A stretch of DNA of 42,865 nt from Actinomycetes bacterium. Its GTDB lineage: Bacteria; Actinomycetota; Actinomycetes; JAHEKZ01. Below the pieces are notes generated by a model. That model worked only from the letters and a program-made list of their open reading frames with translations. It was not told where the DNA came from and did not search any database. The translations under genes and the position numbers were made by a program. The stretch lies in the NCBI GenBank assembly GCA_024644345.1, contig JAHELE010000011.1:1-42865 (forward strand), read 5' to 3'. This document shows positions 28,674 to 36,888 of this stretch, one piece after another. Numbering within the stretch: the stretch's first letter is position 1; every line of letters starts with the position of its first letter.

Positions 28674-28752
28674 CTCCTGATCACGAAATGGTCACGGCGG
28701 CATCGACGCGTACCGTCGCCCGGACCGTAGGGACGAGTGAAGGCGAGGATCT

Positions 28753-29565
28753 GTGGCAGGGCGACGGCATGCAGAGCAGTTGGACACGTCCTCCGACGGT
28801 CAGCAGACCGGCACTGGGGGTCGCCGGCGCGTCGTCCTCGCGTCGGCGCTGCTGGCGACAGCGGCGCTCCTGGCAGCAGTCGTTCTTCCGGCCGCGTGGC
28901 GCCCCGCCGCCCCGCAGGTCGAGGCCTCAGGCGAAGCGAGCAGCCTGCTGACTTTGGTGAACCAGGCGAGAGCGAACAACGGCCTGGCGCCGTTGTCCTC
29001 TGCGTCCGACCTGACGGCAATCGCCGCCGAGCGGGCCTCGATCATGGCCAAGTCCGGTTCACTCACCCACACCCCCGACCTCGGCGGTCGTGCCTGCTGC
29101 TGGAGCTGGATCGGCGAGAACGTCGCCTTCGCCGGCTCCGTGCGAGCGCTGCACGACGTCCTGATGAACTCAGCCCCGCACCGCGCAAACATTCTCAAGG
29201 CCGATGCAGACGACGTCGGCATCGCCGTGGTCGCGGGTGGCGGGTCGCTGTGGGCGGCACAGGTGTTCCGGGTTCGCTCCGACGGCGGACGGAGCAGCGA
29301 CGCGGGGTCCGGATCGCGCAGCGGTGACCGGACCGATCCTGGCACCTCATCGACGTACACAAGCCCTGGAAGCACGACCGGGTCTACCGGGACCACCAAC
29401 GGCGGTCCGACGTTGTCACCTGCCGAGATACGGCGTCAGGAGCTTCGTCAGGTGATCCAGGGCGCCCGCGAGAAGCTACGGGCGGACCGAAAGAAGAAGG
29501 GCCCCTTCGATCCCGTGCGGGCAGCCGTCAGATACTCCGACACCCTCGATCAGGTCTCGCGCTAG
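28753..29565 (+). CDS. Secreted CAP/SCP-domain protein
   Basis: A 270-residue exported protein. The N-terminal membrane segment (about residues 27-50, VVLASALLATAALLAAVVLP) follows a basic stretch and is a signal anchor or signal peptide. The CAP domain (about 60-175) has the tetrad pieces THT (His), GENVAF (Glu) and PHRANIL (His), plus an unusual adjacent Cys pair in ACCWSW. A Ser/Gly/Thr-rich low-complexity linker (about 178-215) leads to a basic tail (REKLRADRKKKGPF). CAP proteins act extracellularly as lipid binders, proteases or wall-associated factors; the role here is unknown. GTG start with AGGCGAGG upstream. Confidence 0.88.
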   Translation: MAGRRHAEQLDTSSDGQQTGTGGRRRVVLASALLATAALLAAVVLPAAWRPAAPQVEASGEASSLLTLVNQARANNGLAPLSSASDLTAIAAERASIMAKSGSLTHTPDLGGRACCWSWIGENVAFAGSVRALHDVLMNSAPHRANILKADADDVGIAVVAGGGSLWAAQVFRVRSDGGRSSDAGSGSRSGDRTDPGTSSTYTSPGSTTGSTGTTNGGPTLSPAEIRRQELRQVIQGAREKLRADRKKKGPFDPVRAAVRYSDTLDQVSR

Positions 29566-29606
29566 CACGTCCATCTGCTGCGCGTCGAGGGCAGGCTCCT
29601 CGCACG

Positions 29607-30932
29607 TCAGTGGGAAGCGCTGTACACCCTCCAACGCTGCGGCAGCCCCTTGAGTTCGTGCTCGCCGTGGTCCTCAAAGCTCAGGTCCGAGCCGATGACC
29701 AGGTCTTTCACCGTCTGCGAGACCAGCACCTGAGAGGGCCCGGCAAGGGCGGCGATGCGGGCACCGGTCGTCACGGCGATGCCACCACACTTGCCGTCCA
29801 CGATCTCGCACTCGCCGGCGTGCACTCCGGCGCGGATCTCCAGCCCGAGACCGCGCACCCGGTCCGCCACGTCAAGGGCGCACCGGACCGCGCGTGCAGG
29901 GCCGTCAAACGTCGCATAGAAGCCGTCGCCAGCCGTATCGTTCTCAACGCCCCGCCACCGGTTCAGAGCATCGCGGACCAGCTCGTGGTGGGCGAGCACC
30001 AGTTCTTTCCACGCGTGGTCACCCATGGCGACCTGTCGTTCGGTGGATCCCACGATGTCGGTGAACAAGACCGTTGCCAGGAGTCTGTCCACTTCAGGTG
30101 CCGGACGTGTACCCGTCACGAACTCCTCGATCTCGTCCACGATCGAATCGCCGTCACCCAAGAAGGGAATGTGGTCCTCGCCTGGGAAGTCGACCAACCG
30201 CGCCTGCGGAATCGACGCAGCCAGGTAACTCGCCTGCGCGGCGGGGGTGATGCGGTCGGCCACGCGCTGCAGCACCAGAGTGGGCGCCTGGATCAGGGGC
30301 AGAACAGCGCGAACATCGAGATCTCGGAAGATTGTTGCCAGTTCTCGGTAGGCATTCGGGGACGCGACAAGGCGCTCGAAGCGAGCCCACCAGCGCACAA
30401 ATCGCGGATCGTCGAGGCCCGTCGGTCCCTGCAGATCCAGGTTTTTGCCCGTGCCCATCTCCGTGACAAACCGGTCGAAGAACGACTGCTGCTCCTGGGC
30501 GGACTTGCCGAACGGGAAATCCCCGCTGCGAACTGTCTTGGCGACCGCCGCGTACAGCACGAGCGCCTTGGTGCGCTCCGGGTGGGTTGCTGCGAACAGC
30601 ATCGCCATTGCCCCTCCTCGCGCACCACCGAAAATCACCGCCTTTTCGCTGCCCGCTGCCGTCATGACGGCGGCCAGGTCGTCCATCTGCGACTCAAGGA
30701 ACGGTGGCTCATTTCCCCGGTCGGACAATCCGACACCGCGCATGTCGAAGATGATGAGCCGGGAGAATGATGCGAGACGGTCGAGGAAGTGAGCCCATCG
30801 GGGCTCTTCCCACATGACGTCCAGGTTCGACCAGATGCCGGAGGTGTAGACGAGGTCGATCGGACCATCACCCACGACGGTGTAGGCGATGTGGACCCCG
30901 TCGTTGATGGCGTACCGAACCTCGCGCTCCAC
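29607..30932 (-). CDS. Alpha/beta-hydrolase-like domain fused to class III nucleotide cyclase
   Basis: A 441-residue fusion. Residues about 5-275 form an alpha/beta hydrolase fold, but the nucleophile elbow reads GGARG (102-106), so the catalytic Ser is Ala104; Asp226 (ADRITP) and His254 (EDHIPF) remain. Residues about 285-441 form a class III cyclase domain with metal Asp292 (LFTDIVGST) and Asp336 (DTAGDGFYATFDG). The usual substrate-specifying Lys before GDG is not seen; the site reads ENDTAGDG, as in several actinobacterial relatives. The protein could make cAMP or cGMP, with the dead hydrolase as a ligand sensor. GTG start, leaderless promoter TAGTCT at 30944-30939. It follows kamA on the same strand by 42 nt. 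Confidence 0.9.
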   Translation of the reverse strand: MEREVRYAINDGVHIAYTVVGDGPIDLVYTSGIWSNLDVMWEEPRWAHFLDRLASFSRLIIFDMRGVGLSDRGNEPPFLESQMDDLAAVMTAAGSEKAVIFGGARGGAMAMLFAATHPERTKALVLYAAVAKTVRSGDFPFGKSAQEQQSFFDRFVTEMGTGKNLDLQGPTGLDDPRFVRWWARFERLVASPNAYRELATIFRDLDVRAVLPLIQAPTLVLQRVADRITPAAQASYLAASIPQARLVDFPGEDHIPFLGDGDSIVDEIEEFVTGTRPAPEVDRLLATVLFTDIVGSTERQVAMGDHAWKELVLAHHELVRDALNRWRGVENDTAGDGFYATFDGPARAVRCALDVADRVRGLGLEIRAGVHAGECEIVDGKCGGIAVTTGARIAALAGPSQVLVSQTVKDLVIGSDLSFEDHGEHELKGLPQRWRVYSASH

Positions 30933-30944
30933 AGTCGGAGACTA
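30933..30944 (-). promoter_or_regulatory. Leaderless promoter of the cyclase fusion gene
   Basis: TAGTCT at 30944-30939 on the minus strand ends 6 nt before the GTG. It lies in the 42-nt gap after kamA, so the cyclase can be made independently of the lysine cluster. Confidence 0.5.
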
Positions 30945-30974
30945 GCCCTGAGGCAGGACTGCCAACCTGACCGG

Positions 30975-32432
30975 CTAGTGGCTGGGCGCCAGGTCGGCTT
31001 CGGCCGCTGCTCTCGAGGCTGCGGCGGCTGCGTGTGACTCCGCGGCAATGTGCCCCTTGGCGTACCCCTCGCTGACCCACCACTCCTGGCCCTCTTCAGG
31101 GAGCGAGTGCACTGGGTCGTAGTACACGTGCTTCTTGCGTACGGCATCCGGATCGTCGAGCTCGATGCCGGTGCGGTAGTTCTTCGACCAGTAGGAGATG
31201 CCGAGGACGTGGTCGTACTCGTCCACCTGGTGTACCCAGCGTTTGCCGACGAAGGGGACGTCGCACGTCACCCGTGGCGTCGCGAAGCCCGGAAGATATC
31301 CCATGATGCCGTGCTGGAGCCGCTGGGCATCAGCAAGAGACACGCGCCAGTGCTCGGCGAACGGGATCATGTCGGGCATGTAGAAGTAGTAGGGCAGGAT
31401 GCTTGCCCCGTCGAGCAGGGCGAAACAGAGGTCGAGCATCCGCTCGACGCTGTTGTTGATACCAGCCATCAGCACGCCCTGGTTGCGCACGTCGCGGATG
31501 CCGGCGTCGAGCAGGCCCCGCGATGCGCGGGCCACCAACGGCGTCACCGAGTTGGCATGGTTCACGTGCGTGTGCACTGCGAGCCCCACGCCGCGCGCCG
31601 ACGCCTTGGAAGCCAGCCGCTCGGCGCCTGCTCGGACCTCATCTGAGTACCAGTGCTGGGGGAGGCCCATCAGCGCCTTGGTGGCCAACCGAATGTCGCG
31701 AATGTTCTCGACGTCGAGGATCTTGTCGACGTACGCCTCGAGGTTCTTCCAGGGCATGTTGCCCACATCACCGCCTGAGACGACGACATCGCGAACCGAA
31801 GGTGTCGCTTTCAGGTAGTCGATGTGCTGCTGCATCCGGTCAACTGGCTTGAGCTCGAGCTTGAGCTTCTGGATGGTAGGGGTGGAGTTCCCGACCAGAT
31901 CCATCCGGGTGCAGTGTCCGCAGTACTGCGGACAGGTGGAGAGCACCTCAGCCAGCACCTTGGTCGGATACCGGTGAGTCAGTCCTTCGGCCTTCCACAT
32001 GTCGTGCTCGTGCAGCGAGTCACGACTGGAGTAGGGATGCGATGGCCAGTCGGTACGGCGATCGCTGAACACCGGCAGCATGTAGCGCCGGACTGGGTCG
32101 GCGTAGAAGGCCTCGGTGAAGGTCTGCGGGGTCGGGACTCCCGTGTCATGTGAATCGGGAACCATCGTGTTGACCATCTGCGGCGGAATCAACATCGACA
32201 TCGTGGCCCGCTCGGCCTGGTCGAGCTCGAGATCCTCATAGAAGGACTCAGTGAGCAGGTCGCCCATGACCGCGCGCAGCTGCTTGATGTTCTTCACACA
32301 GTGTGAGCGCTGCCACTGAGCGTTCTCCCACTCGTCGGTGGTGACCTCGCTCCAGCCAGGCAGGCGCGTCCAGTCCGGCTCGCGAACCTCACGCTGGCGG
32401 TAGTCGTACGGCTGCGGTAGGTGGTGGCTCAC
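30975..32432 (-). CDS. kamA: Lysine 2,3-aminomutase KamA
   Basis: A 485-residue radical-SAM, PLP-dependent enzyme that turns L-lysine into L-beta-lysine, the first step of beta-lysine degradation. The 4Fe-4S motif CxxxCxxC is at Cys167, Cys171, Cys174 (TCPQYCGHCTR). The PLP lysine is in CDVPFVGK, and two acids known from the clostridial enzyme to bind the lysine side-chain amine match Asp in MPDMIP and in CDVP, supporting lysine rather than glutamate as substrate. The region around the PLP Lys is one residue shorter than in the clostridial enzyme, and the cluster motif is followed by CTRMDLVGN rather than CTRRRFAG. GTG start with GAAGGAG upstream. Divergent from kdd. Confidence 0.92.
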   Translation of the reverse strand: MSHHLPQPYDYRQREVREPDWTRLPGWSEVTTDEWENAQWQRSHCVKNIKQLRAVMGDLLTESFYEDLELDQAERATMSMLIPPQMVNTMVPDSHDTGVPTPQTFTEAFYADPVRRYMLPVFSDRRTDWPSHPYSSRDSLHEHDMWKAEGLTHRYPTKVLAEVLSTCPQYCGHCTRMDLVGNSTPTIQKLKLELKPVDRMQQHIDYLKATPSVRDVVVSGGDVGNMPWKNLEAYVDKILDVENIRDIRLATKALMGLPQHWYSDEVRAGAERLASKASARGVGLAVHTHVNHANSVTPLVARASRGLLDAGIRDVRNQGVLMAGINNSVERMLDLCFALLDGASILPYYFYMPDMIPFAEHWRVSLADAQRLQHGIMGYLPGFATPRVTCDVPFVGKRWVHQVDEYDHVLGISYWSKNYRTGIELDDPDAVRKKHVYYDPVHSLPEEGQEWWVSEGYAKGHIAAESHAAAAASRAAAEADLAPSH

Positions 32433-32452
32433 TGGCGCTCCTTCGGCCGGTT

Positions 32453-32473
32453 TCCGTACTGAGAGAGTACGGA
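32453..32473. promoter_or_regulatory. Operator-like inverted repeat in the kamA leader
   Basis: TCCGTACT-GAGAG-AGTACGGA is a perfect 8-bp dyad with a 5-bp centre, 21 nt before kamA and inside the 168-nt divergent gap to kdd. It fits a dimeric repressor or a leader hairpin just upstream of the kamA ribosome site. Confidence 0.6.
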
Positions 32474-32600
32474 GATCTTCCTGCCGAATCAATGAACAAC
32501 CGCAGCTTCTCCGCCTAAAGAGCAGATGTTGTCATCTTGTTGCGGGCGGACTGCCCAGAGGTGGTGGCGGCCTTGGTGGGCCGGCTGACAAGATCAGCCG

Positions 32601-33674
32601 GTGACCCGAACGACTCCCTCGTCCCCGGTGGGACTGCACCGCGTCATCGAACCGCGCGGGGTGCTCCCACAAGCGGCGACCCGCCTCGACGCCAGCCCCG
32701 AGATCTGGCCTGACGAGGTCCGGATCTCGGTATCGGTGCTCAACCTCGATGCGGCCTCCTTTCGACAGCTGATCACCAAGCACGACGGCGACGGCGCTGC
32801 GGTGCGGGCCGAGGTGCTCGCGATCGTCGCTGATCGAGGAAAGATGCAGAACCCGGTGACCGGCTCGGGTGGCATGCTGGTCGGCACCGTCGACGCGGTT
32901 GGCCCGGAGGCACAGCTCGACGTGACGGTCGGACAAGAGATCACGACGCTGGTCTCGCTGAGCCTGACCCCCCTTGTCATCTCTGATGGGCTCGAAGGCT
33001 GGGACGGGCTCAGCGAACAGGTTCCCTGCCAGGGGCACGCCATCCTCTTCGGCCGGACGATCGCTGCGACGGTGCCTGATGACCTGCCGTCGACGTTGGC
33101 CATGGCCGTCATGGACGTGGCTGGCGCGCCTGCGCTGACGGCTCGCGTGGTGAGTCAGTACGTCGACCGAGGCCACGAGCCCACGGTCGCCGTCATTGGC
33201 GGCGCCGGCAAGAGCGGGTCACTGTCGCTCGCTGCCGCCCGAGACACCGGCGCCAGTCGCACCGTGGGGATCGTCCCGTTCGCGGCCGAGTCCGAGCTGC
33301 TGTCCGACGTCGGCCTGGCAGATGTCGTGGCTATCGCCGATGCCCGCGATCCGGTCGCGCTCTCGACGGCCGTCGAAGGCGCGTTGGGGGGGCCGGCTGA
33401 CATCACTGTGGTCTGTGTGGACGTCCCTGGCTGCGAGCACGGCGCCATCTTGTCGACGTCGCCGCAGGGTGGCACCGTGATCTTCTTCTCCATGGCCACG
33501 TCGTTCAGCGCCGCTGCGCTCGGGGCTGAGGGTCTGGCGTCCGACACCACCATGTTGATCGGCAACGGCTACACACCGGGGCACGCCGAGTACGCCTTCC
33601 ACCTTCTCCGCGACGCGGCGGGAGTGCGCGACCTGTTCACCCGTCGGCTCTCGCACGAGGGGCAGAGCGAGTGA
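32601..33674 (+). CDS. kdd: L-erythro-3,5-diaminohexanoate dehydrogenase Kdd
   Basis: A 357-residue NAD(P)-dependent dehydrogenase that oxidises 3,5-diaminohexanoate to 5-amino-3-oxohexanoate. The Rossmann motif VIGGAGKSGSL is near residue 198, and the N-terminal GKMQNPVTGSGGMLVG matches the Kdd family. GTG start; the bases CAAGAT end 6 nt before it, close to a leaderless -10, and no ribosome site is visible. Its stop overlaps the amidohydrolase start by 4 nt (GTGA). It opens the plus-strand lysine operon, divergent from kamA. Confidence 0.9.
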   Translation: MTRTTPSSPVGLHRVIEPRGVLPQAATRLDASPEIWPDEVRISVSVLNLDAASFRQLITKHDGDGAAVRAEVLAIVADRGKMQNPVTGSGGMLVGTVDAVGPEAQLDVTVGQEITTLVSLSLTPLVISDGLEGWDGLSEQVPCQGHAILFGRTIAATVPDDLPSTLAMAVMDVAGAPALTARVVSQYVDRGHEPTVAVIGGAGKSGSLSLAAARDTGASRTVGIVPFAAESELLSDVGLADVVAIADARDPVALSTAVEGALGGPADITVVCVDVPGCEHGAILSTSPQGGTVIFFSMATSFSAAALGAEGLASDTTMLIGNGYTPGHAEYAFHLLRDAAGVRDLFTRRLSHEGQSE

Positions 33675-35299
33675 GCACGACGCTCTACCGCGGCGGCCGC
33701 GTGTACAGCGCCTCAGACCCGTTCGCGACCGCTCTGGTGGTCGACGGTGATGAGATTGCGTGGGTGGGTACCGATGCGGCGGCATCCGTCCATGCTGACG
33801 GGGTCGACGACATCGTCGATGCCGATGGTGCGTTCTTGGCGCCGGCCTTCGTCGACGCCCACGTCCATGTCACCTCGACCGGCCTCCACCTGTCTGGCCT
33901 CGACCTGTCAGCTGCCACGACTCTGACCGACGCCCTCGATCGGATCGAGGCACACTCTCGCAGCGTTCGCGGTGGTGTGGTGCTGGGCCACGGATGGGAC
34001 GAGTCCCGTTGGCCAGAGGGGCGTCCGCCACACCAGACCGAGGTCGACAAGGCCTCGTACGGGGGAGTGGTCTACCTCTCGCGAGTGGACGTCCACTCGT
34101 GCATTGCCTCTTCCGCCCTCGTAGCGCTGGCTCCTGAGGTGCAGCAGGCTCCGGGATTTTCGGCAGATGGCTGGCTATCACAGCAGGCGCACCACATCGT
34201 GCGACGGATCGCCCTTGACTCGGTCACGCCCGAGCAACGACGAACCGCACAGGAGGTGTGCTTGCGGCGTGCAGCGTCCTTGGGAATCGGCACGGTCCAC
34301 GAGCTCGGTGGTCCCGAGATCTCCAGCGCTGATGACTTCCGAGACCTGCTCGACACCGTTGGCCCAGCATCAGGACTCGACGTGGTCGGCTACTGGGCAG
34401 AGGGCGGCGGACCCGACATCGCCATCTCGCTCGGCGCCCGAGGAGCGGCCGGAGATCACTTCGTCGACGGCGCCATTGGGTCGCGCACGGCGTTCCTTCG
34501 CGAGCCGTACGAGGACGCGCCGACCCTCGGTGCCTCGTACACGACCGCTTCAGACATCCGGGATCACGTCGTCGCCTGCTCAGCAGCTGGTGTCCAGGCG
34601 GGCTATCACGTGATCGGCGACGGAGCCATGGACCTCGTGGTCGCCGGGTTCTCCGAGGCTGCCGATGTGGTGGGGGAGGACGTGGTCCGCGCCGCGCAGC
34701 ACCGGCTCGAGCATGTCGAGATGGTCGACGCAGACGCGCGAGTCGTGCTGGCCCGTCTCGGGGTCCTGGCCAGTGTCCAGCCGATGTTCGATGCCTGGTG
34801 GGGAGGCGGTTCGGGGATGTACGCCGAACGACTGGGGCCAGAGCGAGCCCAACGGCTCAACCCGTTCGCGACGATGCAGAGCGCCGGAATACCCCTGGCC
34901 TTCGGATCAGACGCGCCGGTGACGCCGCTCGCTCCGTGGTCTGCGGTTCGCGCAGCTGTGCATCACCATCAGGCCTCCGAACGTCTCACTGCCCGGGCCG
35001 CCTTCACCGCGCACACCAGAGGGGGCTGGCGCGCGGCGGGCAGGCGTGGAGGCACGTTGACGGTGGGGGAGCCGGCCCACCTGACGATGTGGCACTGCGG
35101 CGACCTCGTCGTCGAGACCTCCGACGCCAGGGTGGCGGCGTGGTCGACCGACCCGCGAGCAGCTGTTCCCGGCCTTCCCTCACTGGCCGATGGCTCCGGC
35201 GACCCCGCGTGTCTGCGGACGGTGGTGGCTGGCCGTACCGTCTACTCAGCCGACTCGACCCACGAAGACCGTCGGCACAACCCTGGGAGGACGTCGTGA
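33671..35299 (+). CDS. YtcJ-like amidohydrolase inside the lysine operon
   Basis: A 542-residue metal-dependent amidohydrolase of the YtcJ/AepA subgroup (amidohydrolase 3). Metal or active-site residues: His64 and His66 (VDAHVHV), His313 (YHVIGDGA), His348 (RLEHVE) and Asp414 (FGSDAPV). The FxDGAIGSRTAFL segment is characteristic. No signal peptide. It overlaps kdd at its start and kamD at its end by 4 nt each, so it is an integral operon gene. Known beta-lysine clusters have kce here or nearby, not this family. A lactam- or amide-hydrolysing step, such as reopening a cyclised intermediate, is an inference; the substrate is unknown. Confidence 0.88.
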   Translation: MSTTLYRGGRVYSASDPFATALVVDGDEIAWVGTDAAASVHADGVDDIVDADGAFLAPAFVDAHVHVTSTGLHLSGLDLSAATTLTDALDRIEAHSRSVRGGVVLGHGWDESRWPEGRPPHQTEVDKASYGGVVYLSRVDVHSCIASSALVALAPEVQQAPGFSADGWLSQQAHHIVRRIALDSVTPEQRRTAQEVCLRRAASLGIGTVHELGGPEISSADDFRDLLDTVGPASGLDVVGYWAEGGGPDIAISLGARGAAGDHFVDGAIGSRTAFLREPYEDAPTLGASYTTASDIRDHVVACSAAGVQAGYHVIGDGAMDLVVAGFSEAADVVGEDVVRAAQHRLEHVEMVDADARVVLARLGVLASVQPMFDAWWGGGSGMYAERLGPERAQRLNPFATMQSAGIPLAFGSDAPVTPLAPWSAVRAAVHHHQASERLTARAAFTAHTRGGWRAAGRRGGTLTVGEPAHLTMWHCGDLVVETSDARVAAWSTDPRAAVPGLPSLADGSGDPACLRTVVAGRTVYSADSTHEDRRHNPGRTS

Positions 35300-36888
35300 C
35301 CCGACGCGGCAAGGGCAAGCTCGAGCTCGATCCGGTAGTGGTCCGCAAGGCCCGCACTCTGGCTCGCAAGGCCGGCAAGCCGATCGTGACCCTTGCCAAG
35401 ACACACACCACAGTCAGCGTCGAGCGGGCCGTGCTTCGACTGGCTGGCCTGTCCGGCGCCGACTCGGAGGGAGAACCCTGGGTCAACCACGTGGTCGATG
35501 CGGTACGGCAGGACGTCGGCCTCGAGCACGGCGTCGCTCTTCCGGTATGGGACGCCCTGGCCACCGGTGAGTACGCCGACCTCATGGCTCTGGCTCACAA
35601 GGCCGCCGCTGGGGGCGTGATCTTCCGCCAGCCCGAGGGGCAGAACGAACGGCGCGCCAGGTCTGCGGCCCGGAAGGCAGCCACGGCCGGCATGCGCCGG
35701 ATCGATGCCAGTCGCAAGGACCGTGCGCGGTTGATCTCCAAGTACGGGGACCCGCCCAAGCCGTGGATCTACCTCATCGTGGCCACCGGAGACATCTACG
35801 AGGACATCCCCCAAGCTCAGGCGGCGGCCCGTGAAGGCGCGGACATCGTGGCGGTGATCCGCTCAACCGGGCAGTCACTGCTCGACTTCGTGCCAGAGGG
35901 GCCGACTCGCGAGGGATACGCCGGTACCTACGCCACTCAGGAGAACTTCCGTTTGATGCGCACCGCGCTCGACGAGGTCTCCGCCGAGCTGGGCCGGTAC
36001 GTGCGGCTGACCAACTATGCCTCCGGGCTCTGCATGCCCGAGATTGCCACCCTCGCCGGTCTCGAGCGGCTCGACATGATGCTGAACGACTCGATGTACG
36101 GCATCTTGTTCCGCGACATCAACCCGATCCGGACCTTCGTCGATCAACGCTTCAGCCGCCAGGTGCACGCGCGAGCGGGCATCATCATCAATACCGGCGA
36201 GGACAACTACCTCACCACCGCTGACGGCGTCGAGGCCGCCCACACCGTCACGGTCAGCCAGCTGCTGAACGAGTTCTTCGGCAAGGAAGCCGGACTCACG
36301 GACGCGCAACTAGGTCTCGGGCACGCATTCGAGATCACCCCCTCCGTCCCCGAGTCGTTCCGTATGGAGCTGGCCCACGCGATGCTGGCCCGTGAGCTCT
36401 TTCCGGATGCCCCGCTGAAGTGGATGCCCCCGACCAAGCACATGACCGGCGATATATTCCGGGGCTACCTCCTGAACGGGTTCTTCAACCTGGTCGGATC
36501 GATGACCTCGCAAGACATCCTGCTGGTGGGGATGCTCACCGAGGCCGTCCACACGCCCTGGCTCTCCGATCGCGACCTGGCGTTGCAGAACGTTCGCTAC
36601 GTCATGGAGTCGACCAGGGGTCTGTCAGAAGACTTCGTCCCCGCCCACGACGGATTCGTGGTGCAGCGTGCTCACCAGGTGCTCGCCGAGGCCATCGACC
36701 TGCTCGAAAGGATCGTCGACGACCAGCTGCTGAACGCCATTGCCGATGGAACCTTTGGCCTGATGAAACGTCCAGCCGATGCCGGTCGCGGTCTCGACGG
36801 CGTCGCCAAGCAGTCCCGCGACTACTACAACCCAGCCAGCGAGCTGCTCGACGAGTACTTCGCGGACGGCAAAGGAGGCACCCGATGA
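35296..36888 (+). CDS. kamD: Beta-lysine 5,6-aminomutase alpha subunit KamD
   Basis: A 530-residue subunit of the adenosylcobalamin- and PLP-dependent enzyme that moves the terminal amino group of beta-lysine from C6 to C5, giving 3,5-diaminohexanoate. It matches the clostridial KamD of about 516 residues over its length, with conserved stretches such as AGTYATQENFRLMRTALDE (about 212-230), LTNYASGLCMPE and IIINTGEDNYLTTADG. The B12-binding motif is in the beta subunit, encoded next. GTG start, overlapping the amidohydrolase stop, with GGGAGG 7 nt upstream. An N-terminal basic segment (TRRGKGKLEL) is typical. Confidence 0.95.
   Translation: MTRRGKGKLELDPVVVRKARTLARKAGKPIVTLAKTHTTVSVERAVLRLAGLSGADSEGEPWVNHVVDAVRQDVGLEHGVALPVWDALATGEYADLMALAHKAAAGGVIFRQPEGQNERRARSAARKAATAGMRRIDASRKDRARLISKYGDPPKPWIYLIVATGDIYEDIPQAQAAAREGADIVAVIRSTGQSLLDFVPEGPTREGYAGTYATQENFRLMRTALDEVSAELGRYVRLTNYASGLCMPEIATLAGLERLDMMLNDSMYGILFRDINPIRTFVDQRFSRQVHARAGIIINTGEDNYLTTADGVEAAHTVTVSQLLNEFFGKEAGLTDAQLGLGHAFEITPSVPESFRMELAHAMLARELFPDAPLKWMPPTKHMTGDIFRGYLLNGFFNLVGSMTSQDILLVGMLTEAVHTPWLSDRDLALQNVRYVMESTRGLSEDFVPAHDGFVVQRAHQVLAEAIDLLERIVDDQLLNAIADGTFGLMKRPADAGRGLDGVAKQSRDYYNPASELLDEYFADGKGGTR

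Noticed and set aside
32433-32492. TTG start for KamA at 32492
   Set aside because: The GTG at 32432 has a good AAGGAG site, whereas the TTG has none, and the extension would place the dyad inside the coding region.
32433-32600. Cobalamin riboswitch for the B12-dependent kamDE operon
   Set aside because: No B12-box-like sequence or long leader is visible; the gap to kdd is too short and kdd appears to have almost no leader.
34798-35295. N-terminal extension of KamD
   Set aside because: This frame lies within the amidohydrolase gene; the GTGA overlap with GGGAGG upstream and the usual KamD length support 35296.
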